A stretch of 64,000 nt of DNA from Saprospiraceae bacterium. GTDB lineage: Bacteria; Bacteroidota; Bacteroidia; Chitinophagales; Saprospiraceae. Positions 44,801-53,414 of the stretch are shown piece after piece (positions within the stretch are counted from its first letter, which is position 1; each line of letters starts with the position of its first letter). Under the pieces are notes generated by a model, which did no database searches, was not told the DNA's origin, and saw only the letters and a list, made by a program, of their open reading frames with translations. The translations under genes were made by a program, and so were the position numbers. Where the stretch lies: positions 460,848 to 524,847 of the forward strand of contig JAHDCU010000002.1 in the NCBI GenBank assembly GCA_020629715.1. The letters are read 5' to 3'.

Positions 44801-47800
44801 AAATTACCGTTACAGGTGCTAATACCAGTACTGGATGGACAGCAGATGACCCCAATCTATCTAATGGACTTTATGGCGTCCCTATAATTTTAGGACCTTA
44901 TAATATCTCAGATGGTAATATTAGTTTTACCATTTCTGATAATAACGATTTTAGTTGTATTACGATTGTCGAAGTTACCGTACCTCCTACTTGCTCCAAT
45001 GATTGTGACATCATCTCCGTAGTTACAAACCCTGTTTGTAATGATAACGGTTCCCCATCTGACCCTACAGATGATACGTTTACCTTCGATGTTACTGTAT
45101 CTGGCTTAAATACGTCAGGAGGGTGGAATGCCAATGATCTTAATAACACGACAGGAGCATATAATACAGCTGTTACTTTCGGGCCTTATAATATTGCAGA
45201 CGGCACTGTCAATTTTACCATCATTGATAATAATGATAGTGGTTGTACTGAATTTATCAGCGTTATTCCCCCAAATACATGTTCTGATCAATGTGATATA
45301 ATGGCATCTATTCCCACCCCAATATGTGATGACAACGGTACTCCTTCTGATCCTTCAGATGATACCTTTACCTTTGATATCACAGTAACAGGTTTGAATC
45401 TTGGTGCTGGATGGTCTGCTGATGATCCAAATAATACTTCTGGAATCTATAACTCGTCTATCAGTTTCGGACCTTATAATATCGCAAATGGCGACTTTAG
45501 TTTAGAAATTACTGATGATAATGATCCAAGTTGCACTACTACTATTATGATCATTGCTCCATCTAATTGCTCTAATCAATGTGATATTAATGCATCCATA
45601 CCTACACCAATTTGTAATGATAATGGCACCCCTACTGATCCTTCAGATGATACTTTTACTTTTGACATTACTGTCACTGGACTTAACACTGCTGGAGGAT
45701 GGAGTGCTAATGATCCTAACGGAACATCTGGCACATACGGAACAAACGTTTCATTTGGTCCTTATGATATTGCGGATGGTAATCTAAACTTTACCATCTC
45801 TGACAATACCGATCCTAGTTGTACTTTTAATATCATGGTCACGCCACCCGCAACTTGTTCTGATCAATGCCAAATCTCCGTTTCTAGTGCTAATATTACT
45901 TGTAATAACAATGGTACTCCTTCAGATGATTCTGATGATACTTTTACATTTACCTTAAATGCTTCAGGAGTAAATACCGGCGGATCATGGAATGCTAATA
46001 TAGGCGGGTCAGGAACTTATGGAACTAATGTAGCTTTTGGGCCTTTCGATATTGCCGATGGTAATATTTCTATCACAGTAACGGATATTGACGATCCTAC
46101 TTGCTCAGATGTAATTACCATTACTGCTCCTACTACTTGCTCTAGTAATTGCTCTATTTCAGCAAATACCGCAATTCCCATTTGTGACAATAATGGTACT
46201 CCCTCTGATCCCTCGGATGATACATATACCTTCCAAATTACCGTTACAGGTGCTAATACCGGTACTGGATGGACAGCAGATGACCCTAATCTATCTAATG
46301 GACTTTATGGTGTCCCTGTAATTTTAGGACCTTATAATATCTCAGATGGTAATATTAGTTTTACCATTTCTGATAATAATAACTTAAGCTGTACAACTAA
46401 TATTGGAGTTACTGCACCTCCAACTTGCTCGAATGTTTGTGATATCACGGCTATTACTACAACTCCTATTTGCAATGATAATGGAACACCTTCTGATTCT
46501 TCAGATGATACGTTTACCTTTGATGTAACCGTCACTGGTTTGAATACGGCAGGAGGTTGGACCGCTAATGATCTTAATAACACAATAGGAGCATATAATA
46601 CAGCTATTACTTTCGGGCCTTATAATATTACAGATGGCATCGTCAATTTTACCATCATTGACAATAACAATAGTGGTTGTAATGAATTCATCAGCGTTAT
46701 TCCCCCAAATACATGTTCTGATCAATGTGAAATCAACCCAACTACTCCGACAAACATTGTATGTAATGATAATGGTACTCCTACTGACCCATCTGATGAC
46801 ACCTACACTTTTGAACTAACAGTATTGGGACTTAACACATCTGGCTCATGGACAGCAAATGATCCCAATAATACAATGGGAACATATAGTAATATCATAC
46901 TATTTGGACCATATAACATAGCAGACGGAATCCTAAATTTTGTAATTACTGATAGCGCTGATCCTAGCTGTACAAATAACATTTCTGTCACGCCTCCTGC
47001 TACTTGCTCCGATGAATGCGATATAAATGCTACAACACCTATCAATATATTATGCAATGATAATGGTACTCCTACCGACCCATCTGATGACACCTACACT
47101 TTTGAACTTACGGTAACAGGTGTCAATGTGTCTGGTGGTTGGACAGGAAGCGATCCAAATGGTACTTCTGGTATTTATGGGAATACCGTAGTTTTCGGCC
47201 CTTATGATATTGCAGATGGTAACTTGAGTTTTAATATTACCGATAATGATGATGGTTCCTGTTCAACTCTGATAAGTGTTTCAACACCTTCTACGTGTTC
47301 TAATCAATGTAATATTAGTTCAATAATTAATAATGTCCTTTGTACTGACAATGGTACTCCTACCGACCCCTCCGATGATACTTTTACTTTTGATATGACG
47401 GTCAATGGTACTAATTCAAGTGTGGGCTGGAATGCCAGTGATCCAAATGGAACCACTGGTACTTATGGAAACACTACTTCATTTGGCCCATACCTAATAG
47501 CCAATGGCAATTTAAATATTACAATTTCAGATGATACAGACCTAAATTGCTTTGAAGGAATAACGGTTATTGCTCCTCAAACATGTTCTGGAACTTGTAG
47601 TATTTCTAATTCCATAGGAAATTTTATTTGTGATGACAACGGTACTCCATCTGATCCAGATGATGATACATTTACTTTAGAAATTAATGTTACCGGATCA
47701 AACTTCGGTACATCATGGACGGCAAACGATCCATTATCCAGTACAGGGTCATATGATAATTTGACTTTACTGGGCCCCTATCCCATTGCAAATGGAGATT

Positions 47801-50800
47801 TCAACTTCCTCGTTTCAGACATTGATGATCCTGGATGTGCAACAGTTGTAAGCGTAATAGCTCCACCAGCATGTTCTTCTCAATGTGAAATGTCTGCACA
47901 GGTCAATAATATTCTTTGTAATGACAACGGTACTCCCTCCGATCCGAGTGATGACACCTTCACCTTCGATGCAATTATCACGGGAAATAATACAGCTGCT
48001 TCGTGGACAGCTAATGACATACTTGGTACTGTTGGCTCCTATAATTCGGGAATTACATTCGGTCCATATTTAATTGTCAATGGAAATTTGAATATTATAA
48101 TTACTGATGCGAATGATCCTAGTTGTACCACTATGCTAGATATCATAGCTCCTCAAACTTGCTCAAATGCTTGTTTTATACAAGAAAATATAAGTGATAT
48201 CCTTTGCGATGATAACGGTACCCCATCTGATCCAAGTGATGATACTTTTAGTTTCCAAATTAGTGTTTCAGGAAACAATACAGGATTAAACTGGACTGCT
48301 GATGACCCTTTGATATCTTCAGGGTCTTATAACGCAAACGTTATTTTAGGACCATATTCTATTACAAGTGGAGACCTAAGTATTACTCTCACTGATATTG
48401 ATGATCCGTTATGCACAACAAGTTTTATTGTACAGGCACCTACAACCTGTTCTGATGCATGTAATATCGATGCCATTGTTGATAATATAGTATGTGATGA
48501 CAGCGGTACACCATCTGATCCTAGTGATGATACATTTAGTTTTGATATCATTGCTAGCGAGATTAATGGATCCGGGGGATGGACAGGTAATGACCCCAAT
48601 AATTCAAGCGGTATTTATGGAAATATCTCTACTTTGGGACCATATCCTATAGCAGGAGGACCGCTCAACTTTTCCATAACTGATTTGAATGATGCAAATT
48701 GTAATTTTGATGTTTCAGTATTACCTCCTACTACTTGCTCTAGTCAATGTGAAATCACATCGATGTCCAATAATATACTATGTAATGATAATGGAACACC
48801 CACTGATCCATCTGATGACACCTTTACTTTTGACATGGTCATTTCAGGTCTAAACACTGGTTTTACTTGGACTTCAGATGATCCAAATATTGGTTCGGGA
48901 TCATATGATGTCAGTTACACGTTTGGGCCATATTTAATCAGTAATGGTCCTGCAATTATTCAAGTAAATGACGACAATAATTCTATTTGTGGTACGCTTG
49001 TAAATGTCGCACCTCCTAATACTTGTTCAGGTAATTGTAGTATTTCCAATTCAGTAAGTAATATTCAATGCAACGATAATGGTACACCTACTGATCCATC
49101 TGATGACACATTTAGCTTTGAGCTAGAAATTAATGGTAGTAATACTGCAGTAGCTTGGACCTCAAATGATCCTAATGGAACATCTGGTGCATATGGACAG
49201 ATAGTTTTGATGGGGCCCTATTCAATAGCTTCAGGAGCATTGACTTTTACTGTAACCGATCAAGATGATAATACATGTATTTCTAACATCAATGTTGTAC
49301 CCCCAAGTACATGTTCTAACGATTGTAGTATTAATAGCCAAATCTCAAATATTAACTGTAATGACAATGGTACACCTACTGATGCCTCTGATGATATTTT
49401 CTTTTTTGACATTGTTATCTCAGGATCGAATAACGGTAGTACTTGGACAGCCAATGATCCTAATACCACTTCCGGCTCATATGATCAGACTATTTCTTTT
49501 GGTCCGTATGCGATAAGTGATGGAGATTTAAGCTTTCAAGTCACGGATGCCTTAGATCCATTGTGTACCACAACAATAAGCGTTGGCGCTCCTTTGGCAT
49601 GTTCTAGTACATGTGTTATCAATACACTGGTTAACAATATCCTCTGCGATGACAATGATACTCCATCAGATCCTACCGATGATACATTTACTTTCGACCT
49701 AGAAGTGACAGGTACAAATACAAGTTCTGGCTGGTTTGCTAATGATATAAACTCTTCTCAAGGCAATTATGGTATCATAACTAATCTTGGGCCTTATCCA
49801 ATATTAAATGGATTGTTGACATTTGACATTATCGACAATATGGATAGTAGTTGTCAACAACAAATAGAAATTACTCCGCCCAATACGTGCTCCCCTCCAT
49901 GTGCACTGGATTTCAGTATTGATAATATCCTTTGTAACGATAATGGTACACCTAATGATCCTTCTGATGATACGTTTAGCTATGAGCTTACAGTATTGGC
50001 TATGAATGCTACTGGAGGATGGATGGCAAATGACCCTCTAAATTCAACTGGTGTCTACAATGTAGCGGTTCTTATGGGACCATACTCGATAGGTGGTGGA
50101 GATTTAGCCTTTACCATTACAGATAATAACATTACCGACTGTAAAGTCAACGCAGATGTAACAGCTCCCATGACTTGTTCAGGAGTTGCTCAATGTTTTA
50201 TTAGTGCATCGCAATCTAATATCATTTGCGATGATAACGGGAGTCCTAACAACCCGAGTGATGATCTTTATACATTTGACTTATTAGTAACAGGCATGAA
50301 TACTGGATCATCTTGGATAGCGGATGACCCACTTACGAGTACAGGTGACTATGGGAATACTGTCACAATGGGGCCGTATTCTATAGCATCTGGCATCCTG
50401 AATATATCCATAAGTGATCAAGACGATATGAATTGTACGTCATTGTTGAGTATTACTCCTCCTGCTTCCTGTTCTACTCCATGTACACTGAGCTCTATTC
50501 CTACAACTGTTCAACCATTATGTGCGGATGATTTCGGAAGTACTATGATCGATATACAAGGGCAGAATGGAAATTGGGTAATTGAATGGTCAGATCCATC
50601 CTTTACTGGAATAGAACTTAATAATTTATCTCCAGGAGTTTATAGTTATACCATTACAGATGATGGTTTATGCCAAGACTTCGGTGATATTGTTATTGAT
50701 GATGTAGAAGCTATTACAGCAGAAGTAACTACCCTAGACCCTAACTGTCCAAAGGACGATAATGGAGTGATTATAATCGATAATGTTTCTGGCGGACAGA

Positions 50801-51495
50801 CACCCTATAGCTTTTCAATAGACGGTACAACTTTCGTATCAAGTAATGAATTTGAAAATCTTTCTGCTGGAAACTACTCTATCTCTGTGCAAGATGCCGT
50901 AGGCTGTACAATCGAACTTGAAGCAAATATTAATGCTCAGCCACAAATACTTATCAATATTGATGTTGATCAAGCTCAATTTGATTTTGGTGATCAGATT
51001 ACGTTGTCCTACAGTACAGATATAGAACCTACCGACATTTTAAGTCTTAGCTGGACTAGTCCAGCAGATCTCAGTTGTACTGATTGTGATAATCCGAGTT
51101 TAGAAATTTTACAACAGACATTAGTTACCCTTTTATTGACCACCATTGATGGTTGTACGGCTACGGCAGAAATACTATTGACTCCGGCAAATCCACCATT
51201 TGATATTTATACCCCTAATGTATTTTCTCCAAATGGAGATAATATTAATGACGGTTTCACATTGTTCACCGATGAAAACAAGAATGCAATTATCACATCA
51301 TTAGCTATATATGATCGATGGGGAGAGTTAGTATTTATTGCTGAAAACATCGCTCCTAATGATCCATCACTAGGTTGGGATGGTACTTTCAAGGGTGAGC
51401 GAGCCGCTTCAGGAGTTTATGTTTTTGTTGCTTCTATACAAAAATCAAATGGTGCTATTATAAGACGCGATGGTGATGTGACTTTATTACCGTAA
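38875..51495 (+). CDS. Giant 27-repeat secreted protein with CHU_C/T9SS type B sorting domain
   Basis: A 4,206-residue surface protein. The signal peptide is within residues 1-45 (IIGCLFIISISSVIGISQ). PPC-like beta domains are followed by a Cys/Gly-rich linker, a CUB-like domain (~497-615; CGGTFTDSGG, DWLQIYSGTDGSG, YITFESDNF) and further beta domains. Twenty-seven tandem ~95-residue repeats occupy ~1287-3865. Each has a core of ICNDNGTPSDPSDDTFTF, a central GW-x-A-D/N-DP, a GPY-x-IADG turn and CS-x-x-C at the border. SprB-like beta motifs (~3880-4100) precede the gliding-motility-associated C-terminal domain (~4110-4206; TPNVFSPNGDNINDGF, YDRWGELVF, GVYVFVASI). That domain directs T9SS export and surface attachment. 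The Asp-rich cores probably bind calcium. The whole frame is open with no interruption. Confidence 0.9.
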   Translation: MKNSISLQASYRNVYLYKIIGCLFIISISSVIGISQGGFCTATSISPGDCNEAGSISTAFESSAYNSSCSGTESAEGWYWITGASDGTQYTVSVTGDTGEDMVLTIYGVNGISCTSAGEVGCVDDVGAGQEETISFTYDTGAWDYYYVNIYEWWGSTNSGFTISMEETGSGTCSGSSSTCSDGVQNGDETGIDCGGSVCPPCGGGGGGPLCTGPNVASDDCINAPLVSFTQPYSGSTDCGFTVDEPYSPYGDDCGTLQNNSWISFIAATSSLEFEVTVQDIIGSSGDPFWTCDTGVQFSLWEGSCGNLSIVNSVCENPVTDPNVGETNSFVLNGMTPGNTYYLMIDGYAGEECEYTLDPVTGIVVCDNDLCSNAEPINCSTPNIINGIQCATSSDAPLNCGGLGNATAGVWYSFTGTGDEITLSTNNAATDFAAQLHVFEGTCGSTTCVSGTGNGTNTVTFNSINGTNYNIYVSGQSGALGIYEMSISCSSPPPSIVCGGTFTDSGGLGGSYNSNADPSTDNWLICPDNPGETVTLTFTSIDIEGTSNSTCWDWLQIYSGTDGSGVLFTDETISGFICGTTIPGPFISFDPSGCLYITFESDNFTEGAGWEAQISCAPCPAPSNDVCGNAIPLTVNSTCMPTSGSTECAFDSEYNNTDICSGDTGDFALNDVWYSFVATSTTHNITATGGTASNEQDIVVSLYTSCGGPSLECQDDFFTGGQDSETINATGLTIGQTYYIRIYTHMEDSEVFTPSGEETDITVCVVGVPPLDPPCDCTDPICGGMHWDCSSDAENAYNDPFDTQAQYDIDPNYNVSNGATYELCYNYTSGPTETSVGFVHALGYEFDGFSDECTFDRVYHVYEAGCATEIASSGSADFSAHGQEYTLSPSTTYSFCVDITITSSDCLTLADTWVYLYNANGGSGGCGTCTVPCTEPGMGSVATYPDRNYQSCWTPECDIYGPGSFTNCFEAVADGSGFLGFANQIQNSIPGCINISWELTAQGDCANIIPNPTSNANGVGSGFNPEYTGLNSGATYTLCVTYDLPDFLCGLDGTGSLIPDFICIDSYGSNCTATLEGTSMDGSACQNDGIALENTISWNQTAFDAGPNDNGTATTGFLVFCDPPVLPMTEAYYNANALDAILETFDPIGNEINNNGDYVDPFNPAQVCSDQIYLIPITVSQVTGAGFVIDWSCFDTVQVVIVELGVPPMPTATADPNNGICNGDQVTLTATGGGSYQWSNGLGTNAIVMDSPTTTTTYTVTVTDDSGNCSSTAEVMLEVSEIMAMTTTPICNDGGTPTDPSDDTFTFNVTITGTNTSSGWTSDDSSNPFGTYGSSLTFGPYPISGGVINVNFTDNGSAACTDMISVSPPPTCSDDCMIMVSSDNIICNNNGTPSDDSDDTFTFTLNASGINTGASWNANIGGSGTYGTDVAFGPFNIADGNITITVTDIDDPTCSDVITIIVPTTCSSTCSISSNIGTPICNDNGTPSDPSDDTYTVEIMVTGANTGTGWTANDPNNSIGLYGVSVILGPYNIADGNINFVITDNVDLACITNVGITAPPTCSDVCEIMASTPTPICNDNGTPSDPSDDTYTFDITVTGLNNSGGWNANDPNTTTGSYNNVVTFGPYNIADGSINFTIIDNTNSGCTTNISVTPPATCSNQCEIMASTPTPICNDNGTPSDPSDDTYTFDITVTGLNNSGGWNANDPNTTTGSYDNMVTFGPYNIADGNLNFTITDNIDSGCTTNISVTPPATCSNQCEIMASVPTPICDDNGTPTDPTDDTYTFDITVTGLNTSGGWNANDPNGTSGTYGSTVSFGPYNIADGNLNFTITDNTDSGCTTNIMVVPPTPCSNQCQISVTSANIICNNNGTPSDDSDDTFTFTLNASGVNTGASWNADIGGSGNYGTDVSFGPFNIADGNITIMVTDIDDPTCSDVITITAPTTCSSTCSIAANTAIPICDDNGTPSDPSDDTYTFQITVTGANTSTGWTADDPNLSNGLYGVPIILGPYNISDGNISFTISDNNDFSCITIVEVTVPPTCSNDCDIISVVTNPVCNDNGSPSDPTDDTFTFDVTVSGLNTSGGWNANDLNNTTGAYNTAVTFGPYNIADGTVNFTIIDNNDSGCTEFISVIPPNTCSDQCDIMASIPTPICDDNGTPSDPSDDTFTFDITVTGLNLGAGWSADDPNNTSGIYNSSISFGPYNIANGDFSLEITDDNDPSCTTTIMIIAPSNCSNQCDINASIPTPICNDNGTPTDPSDDTFTFDITVTGLNTAGGWSANDPNGTSGTYGTNVSFGPYDIADGNLNFTISDNTDPSCTFNIMVTPPATCSDQCQISVSSANITCNNNGTPSDDSDDTFTFTLNASGVNTGGSWNANIGGSGTYGTNVAFGPFDIADGNISITVTDIDDPTCSDVITITAPTTCSSNCSISANTAIPICDNNGTPSDPSDDTYTFQITVTGANTGTGWTADDPNLSNGLYGVPVILGPYNISDGNISFTISDNNNLSCTTNIGVTAPPTCSNVCDITAITTTPICNDNGTPSDSSDDTFTFDVTVTGLNTAGGWTANDLNNTIGAYNTAITFGPYNITDGIVNFTIIDNNNSGCNEFISVIPPNTCSDQCEINPTTPTNIVCNDNGTPTDPSDDTYTFELTVLGLNTSGSWTANDPNNTMGTYSNIILFGPYNIADGILNFVITDSADPSCTNNISVTPPATCSDECDINATTPINILCNDNGTPTDPSDDTYTFELTVTGVNVSGGWTGSDPNGTSGIYGNTVVFGPYDIADGNLSFNITDNDDGSCSTLISVSTPSTCSNQCNISSIINNVLCTDNGTPTDPSDDTFTFDMTVNGTNSSVGWNASDPNGTTGTYGNTTSFGPYLIANGNLNITISDDTDLNCFEGITVIAPQTCSGTCSISNSIGNFICDDNGTPSDPDDDTFTLEINVTGSNFGTSWTANDPLSSTGSYDNLTLLGPYPIANGDFNFLVSDIDDPGCATVVSVIAPPACSSQCEMSAQVNNILCNDNGTPSDPSDDTFTFDAIITGNNTAASWTANDILGTVGSYNSGITFGPYLIVNGNLNIIITDANDPSCTTMLDIIAPQTCSNACFIQENISDILCDDNGTPSDPSDDTFSFQISVSGNNTGLNWTADDPLISSGSYNANVILGPYSITSGDLSITLTDIDDPLCTTSFIVQAPTTCSDACNIDAIVDNIVCDDSGTPSDPSDDTFSFDIIASEINGSGGWTGNDPNNSSGIYGNISTLGPYPIAGGPLNFSITDLNDANCNFDVSVLPPTTCSSQCEITSMSNNILCNDNGTPTDPSDDTFTFDMVISGLNTGFTWTSDDPNIGSGSYDVSYTFGPYLISNGPAIIQVNDDNNSICGTLVNVAPPNTCSGNCSISNSVSNIQCNDNGTPTDPSDDTFSFELEINGSNTAVAWTSNDPNGTSGAYGQIVLMGPYSIASGALTFTVTDQDDNTCISNINVVPPSTCSNDCSINSQISNINCNDNGTPTDASDDIFFFDIVISGSNNGSTWTANDPNTTSGSYDQTISFGPYAISDGDLSFQVTDALDPLCTTTISVGAPLACSSTCVINTLVNNILCDDNDTPSDPTDDTFTFDLEVTGTNTSSGWFANDINSSQGNYGIITNLGPYPILNGLLTFDIIDNMDSSCQQQIEITPPNTCSPPCALDFSIDNILCNDNGTPNDPSDDTFSYELTVLAMNATGGWMANDPLNSTGVYNVAVLMGPYSIGGGDLAFTITDNNITDCKVNADVTAPMTCSGVAQCFISASQSNIICDDNGSPNNPSDDLYTFDLLVTGMNTGSSWIADDPLTSTGDYGNTVTMGPYSIASGILNISISDQDDMNCTSLLSITPPASCSTPCTLSSIPTTVQPLCADDFGSTMIDIQGQNGNWVIEWSDPSFTGIELNNLSPGVYSYTITDDGLCQDFGDIVIDDVEAITAEVTTLDPNCPKDDNGVIIIDNVSGGQTPYSFSIDGTTFVSSNEFENLSAGNYSISVQDAVGCTIELEANINAQPQILINIDVDQAQFDFGDQITLSYSTDIEPTDILSLSWTSPADLSCTDCDNPSLEILQQTLVTLLLTTIDGCTATAEILLTPANPPFDIYTPNVFSPNGDNINDGFTLFTDENKNAIITSLAIYDRWGELVFIAENIAPNDPSLGWDGTFKGERAASGVYVFVASIQKSNGAIIRRDGDVTLLP
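43000..47301 (+). repeat. Five-domain super-repeat, period 1,434 nt
   Basis: Repeats 2-6, 7-11 and 12-16 of the giant protein are successive copies of a five-domain block. The border cysteine codon of the leading domain (the one with CNNNGTPSDDSDD) occurs at 43000, 44434 and 45868, exactly 1,434 nt (478 residues) apart. Bases 43024-43086 and 44458-44520 are identical over 63 nt. Single domains inside are 282 or 288 nt long. Repeats 4 and 5 (from 43570 and 43858) are almost identical to each other. Confidence 0.85.
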
Positions 51496-51797
51496 TGTTA
51501 GAGTAGGTGTTTTACTAATGAAGATAAAGCACCTACTTTAGTGCATGACTAATCAGTGAACAGCATTCATTTTAGACAAAAATTGTACTTGCGAGAGAAA
51601 AAAATACCTAGTAACCAAATCAAAAATACTTTTAACCACGATTATTTATTTGAGATTTCAAATGCTTAAAAGAAGATCGATTCTCAAAAAATCAATTTGT
51701 AAAATTCAATATTTGGAGAATCTACAGCAGTCAATAAGAATCAATAAATTAGACTACTGCAAGTGAAATCTACTAAATTCTATTGAGTAAATAGAGT
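51496..51797. other. Intergenic region after the giant gene
   Basis: Holds the terminator of the giant gene at 51502-51540. The remaining 250 nt are AT-rich between convergent genes, with no coding sequence or repeat seen. Confidence 0.5.
51502..51540 (+). terminator. Intrinsic terminator of the 4,206-residue gene
   Basis: AGTAGGTG (51502-51509) and CACCTACT (51530-51537) are perfect complements. The stem can be extended inward by TTTA/TAAA with one bulged G, and TTTA follows. It starts 7 nt after the stop codon. Confidence 0.7.
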
Positions 51798-52208
51798 TTA
51801 AAAATCATTAATATCAGGTGGTATATATACCAGTCTAGCAATATCCTTTCTGAGTAATGAGTCTGTATAATAATTATTGACTAATGACTTAAAATCTTTT
51901 TTTAAAATAGGATAAAGACTTAAGAATTGCTTAAAACTTTTGGTTTTAGTCCTATTCATGAATTGATTTACAATTTGAATGCTGCAATAGGTCAAAGTGG
52001 TATGAAAAATTCTACCCGTTCCATAAGTAGCATCAAAATCTTGGATCTGTCGACACATATTGTCACAAGCATAATCAACACCGTATTTACTGATCTGTAT
52101 ATATGCCATTCGCAAGTGACCTTCATGATCAAAGATCATAGGATCAAGTGAACAATCCTCCAATTGCTTCTCAAACTCCGCATCATCTAAGTCAAAATGA
52201 CTATCCAT
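51798..52208 (-). CDS. Conserved protein of unknown function
   Basis: A 136-residue soluble, helical protein. Recognisable features are FDHEGHLRMAYIQISKYGVD (residues ~29-48), an invariant-looking His pair and a later FHTTLTYCSIQIVNQF. The pattern F-x-H-x-x-HLR-x-A with a downstream H-x-T-x-T occurs in an unnamed family of small bacterial proteins; the histidines could bind a metal. No signal peptide. Divergent from the DUF1643 gene with a ~90-nt spacer. Confidence 0.65.
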   Translation of the reverse strand: MDSHFDLDDAEFEKQLEDCSLDPMIFDHEGHLRMAYIQISKYGVDYACDNMCRQIQDFDATYGTGRIFHTTLTYCSIQIVNQFMNRTKTKSFKQFLSLYPILKKDFKSLVNNYYTDSLLRKDIARLVYIPPDINDF

Positions 52209-52298
52209 ATGTTAAAGGTGTATAATAAAATCTATACCTTTCGAAGCGTTCTATCGATTTTTATATTGAAAATCAAAATAAAACTTAAAACCCTGATA

Positions 52299-52811
52299 AT
52301 GTTTAATTTATGCATCGAAAACACTAAACAAACTGCTCGATTTTTGCTAGGAAATCTTGGAAAGAATAACTTATTAGTGATTGGACTCAATCCAAGCACT
52401 GCCCATGCACATAAGTCCGACACAACGATGACTAAGGTTATAAAATTTGCACAAATTCATGAGTTCGATGGCGTTATCATGGCAAACTTATATCCTCAAA
52501 GAGCTACACTACCCGATAATTTGCACCAAAGAATAAACGCTAAACTTCATCAAGAAAATCTGGATATACTAGAAAACATAATTCTCACTCAAAAAATTAA
52601 TACCGCAGTACTAGCCTGGGGAAATGGTATAAGAACCAGAGCTTATTTGAAGCGATGTTTTATAGACTTAAAATTGCTCCTATTGACCCATCAAATAAAG
52701 ACACAATCCATCGGATTACCAACAAAAAAAGGACATCCTAGGCACCCATCTCGGCTATCATATGCCAATTCATTCGAGAACTTTGATATCGAAAGATATA
52801 GGGTCTTATAA
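52299..52811 (+). CDS. DUF1643 family protein
   Basis: A 170-residue protein matching DUF1643: an N-terminal beta segment, then LLVIGLNPSTAHAHKSDTTM (residues ~28-47), a VIMANLYPQRAT segment, an AVLAWGNG strand and a C-terminal GLPTKKGHPRHPSRLSY. Function unknown; some members occur near phage or DNA-modification genes. The ATG at 52299 is preferred, since a longer frame would overlap the divergent gene. The 3' end overlaps the convergent gene by 6 nt. Confidence 0.8.
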   Translation: MFNLCIENTKQTARFLLGNLGKNNLLVIGLNPSTAHAHKSDTTMTKVIKFAQIHEFDGVIMANLYPQRATLPDNLHQRINAKLHQENLDILENIILTQKINTAVLAWGNGIRTRAYLKRCFIDLKLLLLTHQIKTQSIGLPTKKGHPRHPSRLSYANSFENFDIERYRVL

Positions 52812-53285
52812 ATTCAACAAGCCCTGTATATCTGCTGGACTATAATTCACAGATTTCAGTACTTTTCCATCTTCGGTACGATATACAAGATATTCACCAT
52901 TACTTTCTTCGATATGTGATATAGTTCCTTTCGTTTCTTGATAGTGCTTTTGGGTGGCTAGAGCCTCCTCCATTGTCTTACAAGTCTTACTCATGTTAGA
53001 TCTCTGAACTTCATCAAACAAGGTCTTAAATTGATCTGCCAAGCCAAACTCAAGTATAGCACCAGATAGTACATACTGAATATCACAAAAAGCATCCGCT
53101 ACTTCCACAAGATCATTAGCCTCTATAGCTTCCTTCAATTCGCGAAGCTCCTCTTCTATCAAATTAATCCGTAGGGTACATCTTTCTTTGCCAGGGATCA
53201 CGGCGTTTTCTTCGATCGGTAGTTTAAAAGTCTCGTGAAACTTAGCTACGTCACTGAGCGCTTGAGGTTCTTTATATTTTGACAT
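52806..53285 (-). CDS. MazG-like all-alpha nucleoside triphosphate pyrophosphohydrolase
   Basis: A 159-residue protein with the metal-binding ExxE..ExxD pattern of the all-alpha NTP-PPase superfamily: LIEEELRELKEA (residues 43-52) and EVADAFCDIQYV (61-72). It probably hydrolyses a (d)NTP to the monophosphate as a housecleaning enzyme. The C-terminal ~40 residues (YLVYRTEDGKVLKSVNYSPADI) form an added beta region. Substrate unknown. Divergent from the TRAP substrate-binding gene. Confidence 0.82.
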   Translation of the reverse strand: MSKYKEPQALSDVAKFHETFKLPIEENAVIPGKERCTLRINLIEEELRELKEAIEANDLVEVADAFCDIQYVLSGAILEFGLADQFKTLFDEVQRSNMSKTCKTMEEALATQKHYQETKGTISHIEESNGEYLVYRTEDGKVLKSVNYSPADIQGLLNL

Positions 53286-53414
53286 GAAGCTGTGCTTTTA
53301 TTGTTTTGCGAATATAGATATGAAAATATCATATATGAAATGTAATCATCCATTTCCTACTATTCTACTGGAAATAATTAGATTATTGTAATTTGGAGTA
53401 ACATCCGATTCTTT

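Noticed and set aside
43000-47301. Regular direct repeats that could be mistaken for a CRISPR array
   Set aside because: Units are 282-288 nt, in frame, and code for protein domains without unique spacers.
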